Source: Soonwooa sp032078105 (GTDB lineage Bacteria; Bacteroidota; Bacteroidia; Flavobacteriales; Weeksellaceae). From it: DNA of 64,000 nucleotides. Position numbers and translations under genes: made by a program. This document shows, piece by piece, positions 8,495-17,067 of the stretch. Under the pieces are notes generated by a model that worked only from the letters and a program-made list of their open reading frames with translations, did not search any database and was not told the DNA's origin. Each line of letters opens with the position of its first letter. Position 1 is the stretch's first letter. Location: assembly GCA_046269235.1 (NCBI GenBank), contig JBJZOS010000008.1, positions 1 to 64,000 of the forward strand, given 5' to 3'.

Positions 8495-9097
8495 TTATAA
8501 ATTATTAATATAAGCTCTACTTTCTGGCCCGAGATTAAATATCAAATCTAAGACCGAAAGATCTTTAATAAAACCTTCTTTTTCCGAAAATGTTTGATAA
8601 TATGCTGAAAAGATCTCATCAGACTCGACTTTTGCAGAGAATTTATTTCTAAAATCTTTTTCCGCCGGCAAGCTTTCGTAATCACTTGATAAGGAAAATT
8701 TTTTCTCAATTTTTAAAATATCCAGAACAGTTTCAAAACATTTCAGATTTAGCTCAAACAAAGTTTTGGGTTGGCTATTGAAGATTTTCGCCAATTTTAA
8801 TTCATAATATTCAAAATACGGCGAGGCTTGATATGCTGACTTTATCGATTTCCAATGTTGTGTTTGCCAATCTTCAGCATAAGAAATTTCGACATCTTTC
8901 ATTGCTTGCTTACCTTTATGCTGCGTTGGTATTATTAATGATAATTTACCATTGGCTGCATAGATATTGGCGCGATTACGGTAAGTTTGCTTCGGAAAAT
9001 GTTCAAACTGTTCCAAAACAATTTCATTATCAGAATTTAGAAATTCTTTAAACCAAGAAATCGGTGGAAAGTAAAACAGAGGTAATACAACTTTCAT
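8495..9097 (-). CDS. WbqC family protein
   Basis: This cytoplasmic protein of 200 residues has the WbqC pattern: N-terminal LPLFYFPPISWF, then YRNRANIYAANGKLSLIIP and DWQTQHWKSIKSAYQASPYFEYY. WbqC-like proteins often sit in polysaccharide clusters but their reaction is not firmly established. In Bacteroidota the gene is commonly found beside signal peptidase I, as here (72 bases after lepB), so a housekeeping role is likely. No membrane segment or signal peptide is present. Confidence 0.85.
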   Translation of the reverse strand: MKVVLPLFYFPPISWFKEFLNSDNEIVLEQFEHFPKQTYRNRANIYAANGKLSLIIPTQHKGKQAMKDVEISYAEDWQTQHWKSIKSAYQASPYFEYYELKLAKIFNSQPKTLFELNLKCFETVLDILKIEKKFSLSSDYESLPAEKDFRNKFSAKVESDEIFSAYYQTFSEKEGFIKDLSVLDLIFNLGPESRAYINNL

Positions 9098-9111
9098 CTT
9101 CTTCCATATTA

Positions 9112-9160
9112 AAACAAAGGTTCAAAATATCAGTTATTACACTTTAATATTGAACCTTTA
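9112..9160 (-). terminator. Possible terminator or attenuator between lepB and WbqC
   Basis: On the minus strand AAAGGTTCAATA pairs with TATTTTGAACCTTT across a loop of roughly 17 bases and is followed by TGTTTTAA. The long loop and short T run make it weak. It could reduce transcription into WbqC and the subtilase rather than stop it. Confidence 0.45.
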
Positions 9161-9169
9161 TTATATTTT

Positions 9170-10837
9170 TTATTCGTCTTCTTTTTTCTTTCTTAAAAAT
9201 TTTATGATGTAATCCCAGCCAAAGAATACTACAAGAATGAGCGCTGCAATCCACCAATAGGATGTTTTGTTCGCTTCTCCCGTATTGGTTGCTTTGAACA
9301 TTCTGTCCCAACGTATTTTTTTGTCTGCTTGGTAACTCGAGTTAGCATCTGGGAAAAGTCCTTGTACGCTCATCCATGTGAACATCGGCTTACCAACGAT
9401 ATTTTCTTCAGGAACGAAGCCAAAGAAACGCGCATCCAACGACGCATCACGGTTGTCACCAATCATAAAATAATAATCTTGTTGAACAGTGTATTGGTTA
9501 GTTTCCTTACCATTGATAAAAAATTTTCCGTTTTTGTTTTCTAGTTTATTATGTTCATAAACGCCTATTAATCTTTGATATTCTGGATAATTGTCTTGCG
9601 TTAAATGGATAACATCTCCTTTTTTAGGAATTGTCAAAGGTCCGTACCAATCTTGATTCCAAGCTTTATTAACAGGGAAAATACTGTTAGTTGTGTCAAT
9701 TCTTGAAGCAGGAACTGGGTAACCATTTGCATCACGCATATAGTTTCCGGTTGCATCAGTCGCATATTTGTAATAAGCTAATGATGCTAGACCTTGCTTC
9801 ATCACGTCTTCATCAACACTTTCAACACCCGGAATTTGCTTGATTTCATTTTTGATTTTATCCGTCAAACCTTGGAATTGATATACAAAACCTTTATCGT
9901 CTTGACCTTCAACAACTGGTAAAAATCCGAAAGTCTTATATAGTCCCGGAATATCCAACTGCGAAGCACTTCTAACAATATATTTATGCTGAACTTCTTG
10001 ATCGCCTTTTACAAATTCTGGTTTTCCGTTGATAAATAATCTTCCCGCACGGAATTCCACAACATCGCCACCAACCGCTACAAGACGCTTTACGTAGGGG
10101 TCTTTTCGGTCTGTTGCAACATGCACAGAATCGTCTGGATAGTTAAAAACAACGATATCATTTTTCTCAGGTTTTTCCCAACCTGGCAATCTCAGATACG
10201 GCAACTTAACTGCTTCAACATAAGATTTAGGATCATCTTTTGGATTTCCTTTTTGTCCAGTGTCAAAAATAGTTCCTTGTAAGAATGGTAAAGCAACAGG
10301 ACGCATCGGCATTCTGTAACCATAATTAAGTTTATTCACAAACAAAAAATCTCCAACAAGAAGCGTTCTTTCCATGGATCCCGTCGGAATCCCAAAAGGC
10401 TGCGTGATGAACACGTGAATAATCGTAGCAAATACCACAGCAAAAGTCACCGAACCAATAAAAGTTTCTTTCTTTTTGCCTTCTTCATCAAGATCCTCTT
10501 CTTCAATTTCTGGATTTTTGGAATAGTTAACCGTGGCCATAAAAATAAATGGCAAAATGACTGTCAACAAAGTATTAAAAGCTCCTGTTTTCCCAAATTT
10601 TTTCATTAAAAAAACATGGAAAACCGACATCATAATTGGTCCAACAATCGGGAAATATGCAATAGCAACCCACCACTTCGGATGTTTTGTTTCTTTTTGA
10701 ATAATGAGATAGTTATAAAACGGCACAAATGCAAATAGCGGATTGTAGCCCATGATCTTGAAAAGCTTCCAAGTCGAAAGCCCCATCAATACGCTAACAA
10801 TCAAGACATAAATGCTATATTGTAATATATAATCCAT
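9170..10837 (-). CDS. lepB: Signal peptidase I
   Basis: This 555-residue membrane protease removes signal peptides of exported proteins. The catalytic Ser154 is in GIPTGSMERTLLVGDFLFVNK and the general-base Lys250 in DPYVKRLVAVGGD. The conserved GDNRDASLDARFFGFV lies near residue 480. Several hydrophobic segments at the N-terminus (residues 1-145) and one near the C-terminus anchor it. It is longer than the roughly 325-residue E. coli enzyme because of extra segments between the lysine box and the GDNRDAS box, as is usual in Bacteroidota. It lies between dapB and WbqC. Confidence 0.96.
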   Translation of the reverse strand: MDYILQYSIYVLIVSVLMGLSTWKLFKIMGYNPLFAFVPFYNYLIIQKETKHPKWWVAIAYFPIVGPIMMSVFHVFLMKKFGKTGAFNTLLTVILPFIFMATVNYSKNPEIEEEDLDEEGKKKETFIGSVTFAVVFATIIHVFITQPFGIPTGSMERTLLVGDFLFVNKLNYGYRMPMRPVALPFLQGTIFDTGQKGNPKDDPKSYVEAVKLPYLRLPGWEKPEKNDIVVFNYPDDSVHVATDRKDPYVKRLVAVGGDVVEFRAGRLFINGKPEFVKGDQEVQHKYIVRSASQLDIPGLYKTFGFLPVVEGQDDKGFVYQFQGLTDKIKNEIKQIPGVESVDEDVMKQGLASLAYYKYATDATGNYMRDANGYPVPASRIDTTNSIFPVNKAWNQDWYGPLTIPKKGDVIHLTQDNYPEYQRLIGVYEHNKLENKNGKFFINGKETNQYTVQQDYYFMIGDNRDASLDARFFGFVPEENIVGKPMFTWMSVQGLFPDANSSYQADKKIRWDRMFKATNTGEANKTSYWWIAALILVVFFGWDYIIKFLRKKKEDE

Positions 10838-10904
10838 AGAAGTTTATTTTATGATTTAATATCTTTTTAATGATTAGTAAGCAAATTTGAAAAATGTTAC
10901 AATT

Positions 10905-11609
10905 TTAGGACAAACCTAAAACATCGCTCATTCCGAAAATGCCTTTTTTGCCTACAATCCATTCAGAAGCGATTACTGCTCCAAGTGCAAAACCTTTTCT
11001 GTTGAAAGCAGTGTGTTTTAATTCGATTTCGTCAACGTTGGATCGGTAGAAAACACTGTGCGTCCCAGGAACTTCGTCTTCGCGAATTGCAAAAATGCCC
11101 AATTCTGCACCTTGTGTCTCTTCCAACTTCCAAGAATTAAAACTGGAATGCTTTATAATACCTTCCGCGATTGAAATCGCTGTACCACTCGGCGCATCTT
11201 TTTTATGAATATGATGAATCTCCTCTAGCTGACAATTATATTCATTTTTGAAAGCTTGCATCAATTGCGCAAGTTTTTCGTTCATGGCAAAAAATAGATT
11301 AACACCTAAACTAAAATTGGATCCGTAGATAAAAGCCGTTTCGTTGTCGCTTGCGATTTTCTCAATTTCAGGTTTTTTCTCTAGCCAGCCCGTTGTCCCA
11401 CAAACGACAGGAATCTGTTGCTCTAGACAGAATTTAATATTGTTAAAAGCCGCTTCTGGATTAGAAAATTCGATGACCACATCAGCATTATTTAAAGACT
11501 CAAGCGTAGGCGTTTCTTTAAGTCTTGCAACAACGTCATGACCTCTTTGTTGAGCAATTTCATCTATAATTTGCCCCATTTTTCCGTATCCAACTAATGC
11601 TATCTTCAT
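10905..11609 (-). CDS. dapB: 4-hydroxy-tetrahydrodipicolinate reductase
   Basis: DapB catalyses the NAD(P)H-dependent reduction step of lysine and diaminopimelate synthesis, which feeds peptidoglycan. The protein has 234 residues, short but normal for Bacteroidota. It shows the N-terminal nucleotide motif VGYGKMG, the active-site region EIHHIHKKDAPSGTA (His and Lys of the catalytic pair) and a C-terminal LGAVIASEWIVGKKGIFGMSDVLG. It sits 9 bases after the DUF5683 gene and upstream of lepB. Confidence 0.96.
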   Translation of the reverse strand: MKIALVGYGKMGQIIDEIAQQRGHDVVARLKETPTLESLNNADVVIEFSNPEAAFNNIKFCLEQQIPVVCGTTGWLEKKPEIEKIASDNETAFIYGSNFSLGVNLFFAMNEKLAQLMQAFKNEYNCQLEEIHHIHKKDAPSGTAISIAEGIIKHSSFNSWKLEETQGAELGIFAIREDEVPGTHSVFYRSNVDEIELKHTAFNRKGFALGAVIASEWIVGKKGIFGMSDVLGLS

Positions 11610-11618
11610 ATTAATTTT

Positions 11619-12248
11619 TTAAAATCTATAGTTAAAACTAAGTCCAGCTTTGGTCGGCTGAACACTATACTGATCAGGAATTACCGTCGGGGAAATCGCC
11701 AAATCTGGATCCTTACGACCTTCGTACAAATGCGCGTCTACAACAGCATCGACAATATTTAAAATATAAATAAGTCCGGCAATACCAATTGCATAATCGC
11801 GTTGTCTTTTGTACTGATCTTGCGCATTACCAAGAACCGTTTTGTCAACTCCAGGAATATTCGAAAACTCATGTGGTTGTCCGTTAAGTTCGGCAACAAA
11901 GGCATCTCGATAACGATTGTAATTTTTTTGATTCCAAAGTGCGATACCAACGCCTGTCCCTACAGCGCCCCAAACGATCGGAATTTTCCAATATTTTTTA
12001 TTGTAATATTGACCAAGCCCCGGCAAAACAGCAGAATACAGTCCTGCTTTCATAGGACTGTATTTGACAAGGCCTTGCGGCGCGTTCTTTTTGTTAATCT
12101 CATCAAGAACCTCAACCTCCGATTTGTCGATTTTTGTGATTCCTGAATTGACTTTTAGAGTATCAGTTTTGATGGTGTCCGTCGTACTTTGTGCAAAGCT
12201 AAATCCCGAAAGCATCAACATCAAAACCCAAACAATTTTATACTTCAT
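11619..12248 (-). CDS. DUF5683 domain protein, exported
   Basis: The 209-residue protein has a signal peptide (MKYKIVWVLMLMLSGFSFAQ) and probably Gln20 as mature N-terminus. A charged linker (DKSEVEVLDEINKKN) leads to a conserved part, MKAGLYSAVLPGLGQYYNKKYWKIPIVWGAVGTG, followed by further hydrophobic segments. This is the DUF5683 pattern found next to parB in many Bacteroidota. The LPGLGQYYNKKYWK segment also resembles short TM2-type membrane proteins. Its function is unknown. Its start overlaps the parB stop by 11 bases, so the two are translationally linked. Confidence 0.85.
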   Translation of the reverse strand: MKYKIVWVLMLMLSGFSFAQSTTDTIKTDTLKVNSGITKIDKSEVEVLDEINKKNAPQGLVKYSPMKAGLYSAVLPGLGQYYNKKYWKIPIVWGAVGTGVGIALWNQKNYNRYRDAFVAELNGQPHEFSNIPGVDKTVLGNAQDQYKRQRDYAIGIAGLIYILNIVDAVVDAHLYEGRKDPDLAISPTVIPDQYSVQPTKAGLSFNYRF

Positions 12249-13140
12249 CTACTTTTAATCTAGAAAGAATGAATTCTAATTCGGTTTCATTTTTAAAATC
12301 TAGAACGATTTTACCTTTTTTACCATTACCCGAAGATTTAATTTCTACCTCGGTTTCAAAAATATCGGATAAAGTTTTCTGAGCTTTTTTAATATGATTC
12401 GGAAGATTAACAACTTTTTCAATTTTTTCCTTTTTCTCAGGATTTTTAAGAAGAGTTGCTAATTTTTCAGCTTGACGAACATTAAGTCCTTCTGCTAAAA
12501 TTTTATCAAATAAATTTTTGCGATCAACTTCAGATTCCAGACTGATAATTGCACGACCGTGTCCAGCAGAAATCTGACCACTTCTAATCGCATTCTGAAT
12601 ATCTGGTGCCAAATTTAAAAGTCGAATTGCATTAGTAATCGTACTTCGCTCTTTACCAACACGTTGGCTTAATTTCTCTTGTGTTAATCCAATTTCTTCT
12701 AATAATCTTTGGTAAGTCAAAGCCACCTCGATTGCGTCAAGATTTTCACGTTGGATATTCTCCACAAGCGCCATCTCTAGCAACTCTTGGTCATTAACCA
12801 AACGAATGTAAGCCGGAATACTTTTTAGTCCAGCTAATTTTGAAGCACGATAACGACGTTCCCCAGAAATAATCTCGAACTTTTCGCCATCTTTACGCAA
12901 GGTAATTGGTTGAATAACACCTAGATTTGTGATAGATTGTGCCAACTCATTAAGTGCTTTTTCATCAAAATAAGTTCTTGGTTGGTTGGCATTTGGGTAA
13001 ATATCTTCGATAGCAACCTCAACAATATTTCCTACCAAATCCTCTGCACCAGCATCCTGAGCAGTGTTGATAAGACTTTTGCTTTCGGCATTTAGGATAG
13101 CTCCCAAGCCCCTACCCATTGCTCTTTTTTTATCTTTCAT
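12238..13140 (-). CDS. parB: Chromosome partitioning protein ParB
   Basis: This 300-residue ParB/Spo0J-type CTP-dependent DNA clamp loads at parS sites. The N-terminus is basic (MKDKKRAMGRGLGAIL). The CTP-binding part has DIYPNANQPRTYFDEKALNELAQSI and SGERRYRASKLAG (GERRxRA motif). Next comes the helix-turn-helix ENIQRENLDAIE...LSQRVGKERSTITNAIRLLNL. The C-terminal residues should form the dimer domain. It lies 33 bases after parA. No clear parS palindrome was found in the window. Confidence 0.96.
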   Translation of the reverse strand: MKDKKRAMGRGLGAILNAESKSLINTAQDAGAEDLVGNIVEVAIEDIYPNANQPRTYFDEKALNELAQSITNLGVIQPITLRKDGEKFEIISGERRYRASKLAGLKSIPAYIRLVNDQELLEMALVENIQRENLDAIEVALTYQRLLEEIGLTQEKLSQRVGKERSTITNAIRLLNLAPDIQNAIRSGQISAGHGRAIISLESEVDRKNLFDKILAEGLNVRQAEKLATLLKNPEKKEKIEKVVNLPNHIKKAQKTLSDIFETEVEIKSSGNGKKGKIVLDFKNETELEFILSRLKVDEV

Positions 13141-13173
13141 ATTTTAAATTGATTTAGTAAAAACTTTCAAATA

Positions 13174-13947
13174 TTAAGATTTTACTAACTTTTCATTTTT
13201 CAATAAAACTTCTTCCGCTAATTGAATATATTGGATAGCACCTTTACTTTCGGCATCATATTTAAGAATACTTTCGCCAAAACTTGGTGCTTCGCTCAAT
13301 CTAACATTTCTGCTGATAATGGTTTCGAAAACCATTTCTGGAAAATGCGAATTAACCTCTTCTACAACTTGATTGGACAATCTCAAACGGCTGTCATACA
13401 TGGTTAAAAGAAGACCTTCGATATCTAAATTTGGATTATGAATTTTTTGAACATTTTTAATAGTATTCAATAATTTACCCAAACCTTCCAAAGCAAAATA
13501 CTCACACTGAATCGGAATAATCACCGAATCCGAAGCCGTTAAAGCATTTATCGTTATTAAACCTAAACTCGGCGCACAGTCGATTATAATGTAATCGTAA
13601 TCTTTTTTAACAGATTCTAAAGCTTTGCGCATCATGTATTCGCGGTTTTCACGATCCACCAATTCGATTTCGGCAGCAACCAAATCGATATGCGACGGGA
13701 TAATATCCACATTAGGCGAACTTGTTGGCAAGATGCATTTTCTAGCTTCTGCACTGTGCTCTAACAAATCATAAGTGGATGCGTTAACCTCTTCGATGCC
13801 TAAACCCGAAGTTGCATTTGCCTGTGGATCGGCGTCGATAAGAAGAATTCTTTTTTCTAAAACACCTAGCGCCGATGCTAAGTTAACGGCAGTTGTCGTC
13901 TTCCCCACACCGCCTTTTTGATTTGCTACACCTATAATCTTTGCCAT
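13174..13947 (-). CDS. parA: Chromosome partitioning ATPase ParA (Soj)
   Basis: The ParA/Soj ATPase drives segregation of ParB-bound origins. I start it at ATG 13947 (MAKIIGVANQ); the frame extends three codons to a TTG, which is less likely. It has 257 residues. The deviant Walker A motif KGGVGKTT is at residues 11-18, switch I includes DADPQANATSG, and IIDCAPSLG is the Walker B region. It leads the conserved parA-parB-DUF5683-dapB-lepB series. Confidence 0.96.
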   Translation of the reverse strand: MAKIIGVANQKGGVGKTTTAVNLASALGVLEKRILLIDADPQANATSGLGIEEVNASTYDLLEHSAEARKCILPTSSPNVDIIPSHIDLVAAEIELVDRENREYMMRKALESVKKDYDYIIIDCAPSLGLITINALTASDSVIIPIQCEYFALEGLGKLLNTIKNVQKIHNPNLDIEGLLLTMYDSRLRLSNQVVEEVNSHFPEMVFETIISRNVRLSEAPSFGESILKYDAESKGAIQYIQLAEEVLLKNEKLVKS

Positions 13948-14047
13948 AAAATTCAATTAATTCTCAAAAATACAATTTTTTAAAATGCCATATCCACAGG
14001 GATGCTTATAGATTACATAAGACATTACTATTCAACGAAATAGATAT

Positions 14048-14085
14048 AAAAAAAATTATCCACATTTTTAAATTAATGTGGATAA
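14048..14085 (-). terminator. Terminator after the TonB-like gene, built from an inverted pair of DnaA-box sequences
   Basis: On the minus strand TTATCCACATT pairs with AATGTGGATAA (loop of about 8 A/T bases) and is followed by eight T, a good rho-independent terminator 29 bases past the TonB-like stop. Each arm is also a perfect DnaA box (TTATCCACA), so a replication or regulatory role cannot be excluded from sequence alone. Confidence 0.75.
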
Positions 14086-14113
14086 AATTTTAAATATTTA
14101 AAAAAGAAGGTTT

Positions 14114-14953
14114 TTACTCAATTTTCATAGAAATTGGAATCCTAAAGTAAGATCTTACAGATTCACCATCTAGCTTAGCAGGCGTCCATTTTGTTCTGAT
14201 ATCTTTAATAGTACGCTCTGCCTCTCGGTTAAAATCAGTATCTGTACCTTTTGCTTTAACATTAGAAACACTGCCGTCTTTCTCTATAACAAAAGTCACA
14301 ACCGTACTGATAACGCCACTTTTATCAACTGCCGAAGTATCAAAATTCTCACCAATTACACGTCGGAAAGCCTCTAATCCACCTCTAAAACTTGCTTCAA
14401 CATCCACATGTGACGGGATTTCGTGAGGATCTTTTGGCAGAACTGTACTAGTTGGTACAGTTGGTACATCGCTCGCCCCAATTATTTGCGGCGTAATTGG
14501 CGTATATCCGCTAGAAGCCGTTGGTACATCAACAGTCTCCGTCCCAATTGCAACATCATTAATCTCGGTTGTTGACGCAATTGGTTTCTCTTTATCAACA
14601 TGACGACTTGGTGTCGGAACAATATATTCAACAGTATTAACAACTTGCTGCTGCTGTGGCGGTGTTGTAGTCTGCGGCGGTGTTGGATCCTCGATATCTT
14701 TTTGAATATTAATCATCGTTGGAGGACCTGTTACAACATCGTGAATAATTGCATCAGTCTTGAAAGCGTTAATAATAAAAGGTAGAGCAGCAACACTAAT
14801 AAATAAGCCAATACCGATAAACATCGCTTTTGACAGATTAGTTCCGTAATCATGTCTCAATTGATAAGCACCATAAGATTTGTTACGATGTTCGAAAACA
14901 ACTTCATCTAATCCTAATCCTCCTTTTTGAAGTTCCCTTAATAAATTTTGCAT
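14114..14953 (-). CDS. TonB-like energy transducer
   Basis: This is a 279-residue inner-membrane protein. The cytoplasmic N-terminus carries LGLDEVVFEHRNKSYGAYQLRHDY, the form usual for Bacteroidota TonB. One membrane helix (about residues 42-64, MFIGIGLFISVAALPFIINAF) follows. A Pro/Thr/Gln-rich periplasmic spacer (about 75-185) spans the wall. The C-terminal TonB domain (about 190-279) ends with NREAERTIKDIRTKWTPAK and YFRIPISMKIE. It would pass proton-motive energy to outer-membrane receptors. exbB/exbD are not adjacent, so it may share a distant complex. Confidence 0.9.
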   Translation of the reverse strand: MQNLLRELQKGGLGLDEVVFEHRNKSYGAYQLRHDYGTNLSKAMFIGIGLFISVAALPFIINAFKTDAIIHDVVTGPPTMINIQKDIEDPTPPQTTTPPQQQQVVNTVEYIVPTPSRHVDKEKPIASTTEINDVAIGTETVDVPTASSGYTPITPQIIGASDVPTVPTSTVLPKDPHEIPSHVDVEASFRGGLEAFRRVIGENFDTSAVDKSGVISTVVTFVIEKDGSVSNVKAKGTDTDFNREAERTIKDIRTKWTPAKLDGESVRSYFRIPISMKIE

Positions 14954-15194
14954 TTCATAAAAATTAATAGTTAGTAATCATTAAAAATAAATCCGCTCTT
15001 CAGTAATATTTTATTTTAATTACCACTTCACCAAAAATAATACCATTTAATAGTTAAAATTTTAAATATTTAATACTTTAAACATACACTTCATAAAATA
15101 TCATTGCAATCGATATTTAACAATAACCCATCATTTTAAACAATTAAATAAAATAAAAACTACATTTAATAAAAATAATTAGTAATTTCAAAAC
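14954..15194. other. Divergent intergenic region, very AT-rich
   Basis: There are 241 bases between divergently transcribed tonB-like and protease genes. The stretch is extremely AT-rich with several TTAAATATTTAA-like self-complementary pieces. It must hold promoters for both genes, but no convincing TTTG-N19-TANNTTTG match was found. Confidence 0.4.
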
Positions 15195-16538
15195 ATGAAA
15201 TCCACGCTAATTTTAATTTTTACAATCTGTCACTTTTTGTTAAATGCACAAGATGGATTTCAGTTTGCAGATAAAAAATTGGATAAAATTGAAATCAAAT
15301 TCACCAATGTCAACAATCTTATAATTATTCCGATTAATGTAAATGGAGTCGATCTTAATTTCCTTCTTGACAGTGGCGTGTCAGAAACCGTGTTATTTAG
15401 TTTAGAAAACAAAGAAGTGAGTTTTAAAAATGTTGAGAAATTAAAATTCACGGGACTTGGCGAAAACATTGACATTGAAGCTTTAAGCTCGATTAACAAT
15501 AGACTTAGTATTAACAACCAGTTTATAGATTCTTCGCATAGCCTTAACATCATTCTTGATGAAAGTTTTAACATCTCAACAAGCCTTGGATATCCTGTTA
15601 ATGGGATAATTGGCTACTCTTTTTTTAAAAATCACCCAATCGAAGTTGATTATATTAGCGAAAAGTTAAGAATCTATCAAAATGAAAACAAACTATCAAA
15701 ACGTGTAAAAAAACATGAAGCTTTTAATATTAGTCTAGAATTTAATAAACCTTACATGTTTGCTGATGTTGAAATGACGAGCGAAAAGAAAAACTCTAAA
15801 CTACTCTTGGATTCGGGGAACACAGATTCTATTTGGCTTTTCCCAACTTTAATTCCTGGCTTCAATTACAACCGTCCAAATATTGATGATTATCTAGGCG
15901 CTGGTTTTAGTGGTGATATTTACGGAAAACGCAGCAGAATACACGGCTTATATTTTGGGAAATTCGAGTTCATCACGCCCTTGGTGGCAATGCCAGATGC
16001 AACATCTATTGCACATCTACAGCTGGTGCCCGACAGAAAAGGATCAATTGGCTCCGAGATTTTCCGTAGATTTAATATGGTTTTTGATTATCCAAATAAG
16101 AAAATTTATTTCAAAAAAAACAAATACTATTATGAGCCTTTTTTGTTTGACCTTAGCGGACTCGAAGTAAGACAAGATGGGCTTCTGTGGGAAAAAGACC
16201 TTGTAGAAGTCGAAACAAAATCCAAAAACATTGGAGGTACTAATGAGCAAAACGTCTACTCTAGCACAGAAAATTTTCAATATAAATTTACATTAAAACC
16301 TAGATTCGTAATTGCAGGAACACGAAAAGATTCTCCAGCGCAACTTGCAGGATTACAAAAAGGCGATACTTTAGTAAAAATCAATGATAGAAAAACATCC
16401 GACATGACCTTATCAAAAATTAATAAAATCCTAAAATCACAAGAAGGCAAAATTATTAAAATTGAGGTCCAAAGAAACAACAAAACCATCATCTATAACA
16501 TCACCTTAAAAGACCCAATCCCTTACGAAGAACAATAA
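15195..16538 (+). CDS. Exported retropepsin-like aspartyl protease with PDZ domain
   Basis: The 447-residue protein has a signal peptide (MKSTLILIFTICHFLLNA, then Gln19). Two DSG motifs are visible: FLLDSGVSETVLF near residue 57 and LLLDSGNTDSIWL near 205, giving two aspartyl-protease half-domains in one chain. A PDZ domain follows at about 375-440 (SPAQLAGLQKGDTLVKIND). It is probably a periplasmic protease or peptide-binding protein. The downstream gene starts one base after its stop, so they are cotranscribed. Confidence 0.85.
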   Translation: MKSTLILIFTICHFLLNAQDGFQFADKKLDKIEIKFTNVNNLIIIPINVNGVDLNFLLDSGVSETVLFSLENKEVSFKNVEKLKFTGLGENIDIEALSSINNRLSINNQFIDSSHSLNIILDESFNISTSLGYPVNGIIGYSFFKNHPIEVDYISEKLRIYQNENKLSKRVKKHEAFNISLEFNKPYMFADVEMTSEKKNSKLLLDSGNTDSIWLFPTLIPGFNYNRPNIDDYLGAGFSGDIYGKRSRIHGLYFGKFEFITPLVAMPDATSIAHLQLVPDRKGSIGSEIFRRFNMVFDYPNKKIYFKKNKYYYEPFLFDLSGLEVRQDGLLWEKDLVEVETKSKNIGGTNEQNVYSSTENFQYKFTLKPRFVIAGTRKDSPAQLAGLQKGDTLVKINDRKTSDMTLSKINKILKSQEGKIIKIEVQRNNKTIIYNITLKDPIPYEEQ

Positions 16539-16539
16539 T

Positions 16540-17067
16540 ATGGAAGATACACTAACAAGCATCCGGACAAGGGTAAGATTCAAACTAAAAACAAGCTTAA
16601 CACCCGATGAATATTCGAAAAACATAAAAAACTATTTGAAAGAAAACAACAAAGAATTCACAGGAAATATCAACCGTGAAGTCGCTACCATCTATGTAAA
16701 AAATGAGAATAACAATTACTGGAAACCTAACCTCGCTTTGAGAACCGAAATCGAAGATGGACAAACCTACATTCGTGGTATTTTTGGACCAAGCTCCGCA
16801 GTGTGGACGTTTTTCATGTTTTTGTACTTTATATTTTCGATACTTTGGATGACATTTTTCACGATGTATTATGTTGAAAAACAGATCAACTCCAATGATT
16901 TTCCTTGGGCCTTAAGCGCATCATTTTTGGCTTTAGCTTTGGTTTTGGGAACTTATATCGCCGCACAAATTGGACAACGACTATCGAAAGAAGAAATGAA
17001 AAAATTAAGAAAATTCGCGGAAGAATCGACACTTCCTCACGAAATGAAATCTAACGAGGAAGTTTAG
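16540..17067 (+). CDS. Conserved membrane protein of unknown function
   Basis: I do not recognise this 175-residue protein. The first 90 residues are soluble and charged (MEDTLTSIRTRVRFKLKT..., with WKPNLALRTEIEDGQTYIRGIFGP). Two membrane helices follow (about 90-112 and 125-147), and the C-terminus is charged and cytoplasmic. The soluble part could be a small beta-rich domain. It begins one base after the aspartyl protease gene, suggesting a shared envelope task. Its 3' end overlaps the convergent glycosyltransferase gene by 17 bases. Confidence 0.75.
   Translation: MEDTLTSIRTRVRFKLKTSLTPDEYSKNIKNYLKENNKEFTGNINREVATIYVKNENNNYWKPNLALRTEIEDGQTYIRGIFGPSSAVWTFFMFLYFIFSILWMTFFTMYYVEKQINSNDFPWALSASFLALALVLGTYIAAQIGQRLSKEEMKKLRKFAEESTLPHEMKSNEEV

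Noticed and set aside
13957..14113. Origin of replication at the DnaA boxes
   Set aside because: Only two perfect boxes, in the form of a terminator, and no AT-rich unwinding element or dnaA gene nearby. Kept only as a finding to test.
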